Assembly: GCA_023819025.1 (NCBI GenBank) | Contig: JAMWDC010000091.1 | Span: 1 to 7,706, forward strand | Length of the DNA stretch: 7,706 nt | Reading direction: 5' to 3' | Source of the DNA: Candidatus Omnitrophota bacterium | Lineage (GTDB): Bacteria; Omnitrophota; Omnitrophia; Omnitrophales; Aquincolibacteriaceae | In this document: positions 5,162 to 7,706 of the stretch, piece by piece | Layout: the number at the start of each line of letters is the position of its first letter | Numbering within the stretch: position 1 is the stretch's first letter | The notes under the pieces: model-generated | What the model was told of the DNA's origin: nothing | The model's database searches: none | What the model saw: the letters and a program-made list of their open reading frames with translations, nothing else | Program-made: the position numbers and the translations under genes

Positions 5162-5209
5162 CCCAATGAGCCACTGCTTAAAGTGGAACACACCCAACTT
5201 CACTAAGCA

Positions 5210-5572
5210 TCACTTGATCTTGCGGCCCCAATTCAATCCTTCACAGTAATTGAGGGCATCGGGCGTTCGCCATTGAATCGGAAACTCCCGGCATTGCCTC
5301 GGCCTCGCCGCATCGATTGTACATCCGGATGAATTCAGAAAAATGCAGGTCTCGTTATCGAATTTTTTGAGAACCAATCGCTGTCGATCCACCAAGTCGC
5401 AATACCGATTCACGAAATCGAAAATTTCCATCCGGAAATGGACTGCTACAGCAACTTCTTCTCCCCGGTCCAAATAGACAAAGCCCGGTTTCTTACAGCA
5501 TGCGTGACAACGCCGGCATGTAAACTTTTCCGACGATGAATCAAAGATATTCGAGAATTTTTCTTTGCTCAC
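5210..5572 (-). CDS. YkgJ-family cysteine-cluster protein (UPF0153)
   Basis: A 120-residue protein with the family hallmark CRRCHACC (CxxCxxCC, residues 19-26). It is followed by CIFLNSSGCTIDAARPRQCREFPIQW (start C76, then C84 and C94) and a final C110. These cysteines are thought to bind zinc or an iron-sulfur cluster; the biochemical role is unknown. Length is normal for the family and all signature cysteines are present. The start is GTG at 5570-5572. There is no in-frame ATG before an upstream stop, and the start overlaps the TGA of a tiny ORF (GTGA), hinting at translational coupling. No convincing SD is visible. It is followed by the palindromic element and then the AsmA-like gene, whose own promoter lies between, so the two are probably separate units. 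Confidence 0.85.
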   Translation of the reverse strand: MSKEKFSNIFDSSSEKFTCRRCHACCKKPGFVYLDRGEEVAVAVHFRMEIFDFVNRYCDLVDRQRLVLKKFDNETCIFLNSSGCTIDAARPRQCREFPIQWRTPDALNYCEGLNWGRKIK

Positions 5573-5780
5573 AGCAGGCTTTTCATTGATGCTTTGACGC
5601 TCTCCGATTTCCCCTCTCTTGGAAATTCATCATTTGTGAAACACACCAAAAAACAGTCCGGATCGGGAATAAATTTCCATGAATTTTCATTGCGTTCTGG
5701 GAGTTAAAAACAGATCTAAAAAATTCTCCGAATAGCACCAGATCCACTGAAGGGATGCTTTGAAAATCCAGCATCAAAAA

Positions 5781-6005
5781 TTAGACCGGAAGGGAAAATA
5801 CAATATTAACTTGTTCTTGTTTTCTTTGGGCATCTTCCCGTTTGGTCATCAAGGCAAGATAAATCATGGGGTAATGAACCCTCAAAAAGGCCAAGTACGC
5901 AGGCGTCGGCGTGTAACCGATCATTTCCCGTTTCAAAACTCTCTCAACCCACCGTCGGCGCGTAGACTGCAAATCTCGTATGGATTGCCGCAGGCTTAAA
6001 GTCAT
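5781..6005 (-). CDS. possible small basic protein, unknown
   Basis: This 74-codon ORF encodes a basic protein with a predicted helical first half (SLRQSIRDLQSTRRRWVERV), a central YTPTPAYLAFLRVHYPMIYLALM stretch of mixed hydrophobicity, and a charged C-terminus. I do not recognise a family. Support comes from a purine-rich GGGGGG close to the ATG (6003-6005) and an ATGA overlap with an upstream 27-codon ORF. Codon use does not look random. Against it are the short SD spacing (3 nt) and the lack of a known domain. It might be the first gene of a unit leading to the YkgJ-type gene. Confidence 0.35.
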   Translation of the reverse strand: MTLSLRQSIRDLQSTRRRWVERVLKREMIGYTPTPAYLAFLRVHYPMIYLALMTKREDAQRKQEQVNIVFSLPV

Positions 6006-6085
6006 CGTCCCCCCGTCTTAACAATCATCACATTCCCCACAATAATAAATATACCCTGCTGTTTTAATATCGTCCAATGCCCCAT
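6002..6085 (-). CDS. possible 27-residue leader ORF
   Basis: ATG at 6083-6085 reads through 27 codons (hydrophobic centre GIFIIVGNVMIV, basic ends) to a TGA that overlaps the ATG of the following 74-codon ORF as ATGA. It could be a leader peptide or a tiny membrane protein coupled to the next ORF. It has no SD and no known homologue, so confidence is low. Confidence 0.15.
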   Translation of the reverse strand: MGHWTILKQQGIFIIVGNVMIVKTGGR

Positions 6086-6162
6086 TTACTGAAATCAAAC
6101 CTTAGTTTTAAAATAAGTTTTAACATTATAAAACATAAAGAGTTAGAAGCAGGATGCCCCGA

Positions 6163-6321
6163 CTATTTTTGTGATAAAAATTGATTCATCAGCCTGTAGA
6201 TAGCGAGATGGGATGTGGAATCGAACCCAGCCAAATATCTAATCGAAGAGTATTGATAACTTCGTGATGAATCAATAAGCTGCAAGAGCGATTCTCCTCG
6301 GATAAATTCTTGGGCGGCCAT
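6163..6321 (-). CDS. possible 52-residue protein, unknown
   Basis: A 52-codon ORF begins MAAQEFIRGESLLQLIDSS and ends RLMNQFLSQK. It starts 77 bp after the nucleotidase stop on the same strand, and its frame stays open for 20 more codons upstream without another start codon. The predicted peptide looks helical and protein-like, with a YQYSSIRYLAG segment loosely like the YxYSS stretch of REP-associated transposases; that resemblance is too weak to name it. No SD is visible. It may be a genuine small protein, a gene remnant or chance. Confidence 0.2.
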   Translation of the reverse strand: MAAQEFIRGESLLQLIDSSRSYQYSSIRYLAGFDSTSHLAIYRLMNQFLSQK

Positions 6322-6398
6322 TTTTATTGGATCACGGTCGAACTCTTGCCCACGAGAGATGGAAAATTGGGAATCATCCCATGTCTAAACGATCGACA

Positions 6399-7406
6399 TT
6401 ATGTAAAAGCTAAACGGCTACAAAATTTTTGCAAGCCTCTCAAGACCACATCATGCAGATGGCCGTTGGTGACTAAGACTCCACAATTCTCGCGAAGGCT
6501 GTAGCCCTTTGAGAAATTTAATGGCCGTCCCTGCAAATCGCTTACTCGTCCTCCGGCCTCTTCGACAATCAACGCCCCCGAGGCCTGATCCCAGATCTTG
6601 ATCCAAGGATCCGCTGGGTTCGGAGAATTGAAATAAAATAATAAGTCCGCAGCTCCGGCAGCCACAACCCCATGTTTGGCCTGACTGTCCATTAAAATGG
6701 CCGGGGGCTTGATTCCCAAGCAACGGATGATGTCATTAACCAATGTTTGATCCGTATGATTTGACTCGAGGGAGTGGATGAGACGCGCTTGGGCTGGTTT
6801 GAAACAATCGGAAACGCGCAAACGCCGGAAATCTTCCACGCGATCCAAAGGACTTGCCCAAGCCCCTTGGCCACGAACGGCGATCATGAAACAACCCGGG
6901 CCGCCTCCCTGAACACCGCCCCGGCAATTCAGTTCGGGACAGCCGAGCACCCCGATCTGAACCCGTCCTCTTTCAATGAAGGCGAGGGCAACGACATATT
7001 GCCTTTTATGCAGAAAACCTTGAGTCCCGTCAATGGGATCTAAGGTCCAAAAACGACTCGCGGTCTCTGCTTGTCCGTAATCGATCCCATTCAAAATTTC
7101 GTCACCCGTCGCATCAAGTCCCAACTGCTTTAAAAACTCCTGCACCTTTGTCAAGGTACGGCACCCTTCTTGAGATCGAAGGAAGGCCGCACTCTCTTCG
7201 GCTACCAGAAAATCGGTGGGAAAGCTATTTTGTAACCGGCATCCGACATAAGCTTGAATAGCAAAATCGGCAATTGTCACTGGCGAGTCATCTGTTTTCG
7301 TCATGACCGATTGGGGTAAGGAAGCCTGAACAGAACGCGCCAATCGGCAGACATCACGAACCGTTCGAATCGCAAAGTCGATTTGTGGATGGGATTGATC
7401 CAGCAT
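6399..7406 (-). CDS. 3'(2'),5'-bisphosphate nucleotidase (Hal2/CysQ-type, inositol monophosphatase superfamily)
   Basis: This enzyme class removes the 3'-phosphate from 3'-phosphoadenosine 5'-phosphate (PAP), a by-product of sulfate assimilation and sulfotransfer, using Mg2+. The 335-residue product has KTDDSPVTIADFAIQ (37-51), VAEES (68-72), the metal motif FWTLDPIDGTQGFL (119-132; D123, D126), QYVVALAFI (136-144), SQAKHGVVAAGAADLLF (241-257) and WDQASGALIVEEAGG (272-286; D273). The QYVVALAFI and SQxK segments favour the Hal2/PAP-phosphatase branch over inositol monophosphatase. Length matches Hal2-like enzymes (about 310-360). The ATG at 7404-7406 is chosen over an adjacent in-frame TTG because AGGT (7413-7416) is 6 nt away. 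It probably has its own promoter and is monocistronic; no sulfate-assimilation genes are nearby, so substrate is inferred from family. Confidence 0.88.
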   Translation of the reverse strand: MLDQSHPQIDFAIRTVRDVCRLARSVQASLPQSVMTKTDDSPVTIADFAIQAYVGCRLQNSFPTDFLVAEESAAFLRSQEGCRTLTKVQEFLKQLGLDATGDEILNGIDYGQAETASRFWTLDPIDGTQGFLHKRQYVVALAFIERGRVQIGVLGCPELNCRGGVQGGGPGCFMIAVRGQGAWASPLDRVEDFRRLRVSDCFKPAQARLIHSLESNHTDQTLVNDIIRCLGIKPPAILMDSQAKHGVVAAGAADLLFYFNSPNPADPWIKIWDQASGALIVEEAGGRVSDLQGRPLNFSKGYSLRENCGVLVTNGHLHDVVLRGLQKFCSRLAFT

Positions 7407-7484
7407 CAAGAGACCTGAAAAAATTTTTTGCCCACTCTACGAGAAAGCATCTTCAGTTAAAAAATGCAGGAAAAGGGATGAAAT

Positions 7485-7512
7485 ATTGTAATTACCCGGA
7501 GTGCATTTCCAA
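7485..7512 (-). promoter_or_regulatory. promoter for the bisphosphate nucleotidase gene
   Basis: On the minus strand TTGGAA (7507-7512, 4 of 6) and TACAAT (7485-7490, 5 of 6) are 16 nt apart. It lies between a terminator-like hairpin and the gene, about 80 nt upstream of the ATG, which is where a promoter is needed. A 12-bp AAAAAATTTTTT palindrome (7418-7429) lies in the leader just before the RBS. Confidence 0.4.
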
Positions 7513-7535
7513 GAAAAATTTCTATCGATCACTAT

Positions 7536-7563
7536 AAAAAATTTCCCCTGGGCATCCCGGAAA
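7536..7563 (-). terminator. probable Rho-independent terminator
   Basis: Read on the minus strand, TTTCC and GGG pair with CCC and GGAAA around an ATG loop, with an AGG bulge on the 3' side. The stem is followed directly by TTTTTT (7536-7541). Stem plus T-run fits intrinsic termination of a minus-strand transcript entering from the right, about 10-16 nt after the stop codons at 7573-7579. The bulge weakens the call. Confidence 0.4.
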
Positions 7564-7576
7564 AATCATGCCTCAA

Positions 7577-7706
7577 TCAAGGGACCTTGCCGAAAATCGA
7601 GGATGATAGATCGGAAACTGGAAACCAAGACTTTTTGGTACGTCTTCTGTCAATTTTAAACCCGCAAAGAATCGCGAGGGCACAATCCGCTGTCCGGATT
7701 CTCTCA
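7577..7706 (-). other. possible 3' end of an upstream minus-strand gene (partial, unidentified)
   Basis: Two minus-strand frames enter from the right edge without a stop for 42-43 codons. One ends at TGA 7577-7579 (ending SSSIFGKVP) and one at TGA 7573-7575 (ending HPRFSARSLD). A terminator-like hairpin lies just downstream, so a gene ending here is plausible. I cannot tell which frame is used and recognise neither peptide. It could also be non-coding. Confidence 0.2.

Larger units (their letters stand above)
5573..6398. other. 826-bp stretch with only small, uncertain ORFs
   Basis: Between the YkgJ-type gene and the bisphosphate nucleotidase gene I see no recognisable gene. On the minus strand there are short ORFs at 6163-6321, 6002-6085, 5781-6005 and 5583-5774, the last with no SD and atypical composition. 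An exact TATAAT lies at 6125-6130 on the minus strand without a good -35. A 5-bp hairpin TGGGA-N4-TCCCA (6368-6381) just after the nucleotidase stop is too weak to call a terminator. The region around 6030-6180 is AT-rich and could hold a promoter or be decayed coding sequence. Confidence 0.5.

Noticed and set aside
5171..5186. Hairpin CCACT-N6-AGTGG as a terminator after the YkgJ-type gene
   Set aside because: Only 5 bp with no T-run on either strand.
5583..5777. 64-codon ORF between the 74-codon ORF and the YkgJ-type gene
   Set aside because: TTG or ATG start without an SD, unremarkable peptide with no recognisable domain and composition like translated intergenic DNA.
6217..6227. GGTTCGATTCC on the minus strand, resembling a tRNA T-loop
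   Set aside because: The flanking bases cannot form a 5-bp T-stem (only 2 pairs), and no acceptor, D or anticodon arms are present; the sequence lies inside a small ORF.

Overview
The window is a compact, minus-strand-oriented stretch of a bacterial chromosome. Every gene I can support reads right to left. Diaminopimelate-pathway lysine genes, an AsmA-like membrane-anchored protein and mainly SD-type starts point to a Gram-negative, DAP-using bacterium. The form of the LexA DNA-binding domain, the mixed base composition and the palindromic intergenic elements fit an uncultivated lineage (Omnitrophota-like would be my guess), but that placement is a low-confidence inference. I see no phage, plasmid, IS, CRISPR or RNA gene.

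In order of transcription, starting at the right: 7577-7706 holds the possible tail of an upstream minus-strand gene, followed by a hairpin-plus-T-run terminator (7536-7563). A promoter (7485-7512) then drives an inositol-monophosphatase-superfamily enzyme of the 3'(2'),5'-bisphosphate nucleotidase (Hal2/CysQ) type (6399-7406). The region 5573-6398 has only small possible ORFs (52, 27, 74 and about 63 codons), two of them joined by an ATGA overlap. A CxxCxxCC YkgJ-type cysteine-cluster protein follows (5210-5572). An intergenic region carries a 72-bp palindromic element (5090-5161) and a good promoter (5039-5067) for an AsmA-like, single-pass membrane protein with an amphipathic, LEA-like tail (3936-4835).

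After a block of three GC-rich hairpins (3854-3912) comes the most interesting part, a probable SOS operon: lexA (3128-3715), a Y-family DNA polymerase dinB (1728-3086) and a small DUF167/YggU protein (1487-1708). The lexA promoter has TTGAAA-17-TATAAT spacing. Its spacer is filled by a near-perfect 18-bp palindrome, ATCGGACGATCGTCCTAT. The -10 box lies only 6 nt from the ATG, so the mRNA should be leaderless. This looks like an autoregulated LexA with an operator unlike the textbook E. coli, Bacillus or alphaproteobacterial boxes.

Downstream are dapF (392-1219) and the 5' part of dapA (1-310, running off the left edge). These encode DAP epimerase and dihydrodipicolinate synthase for lysine and peptidoglycan precursors. 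A perfect 16-bp palindrome is centred on the dapF start codon.
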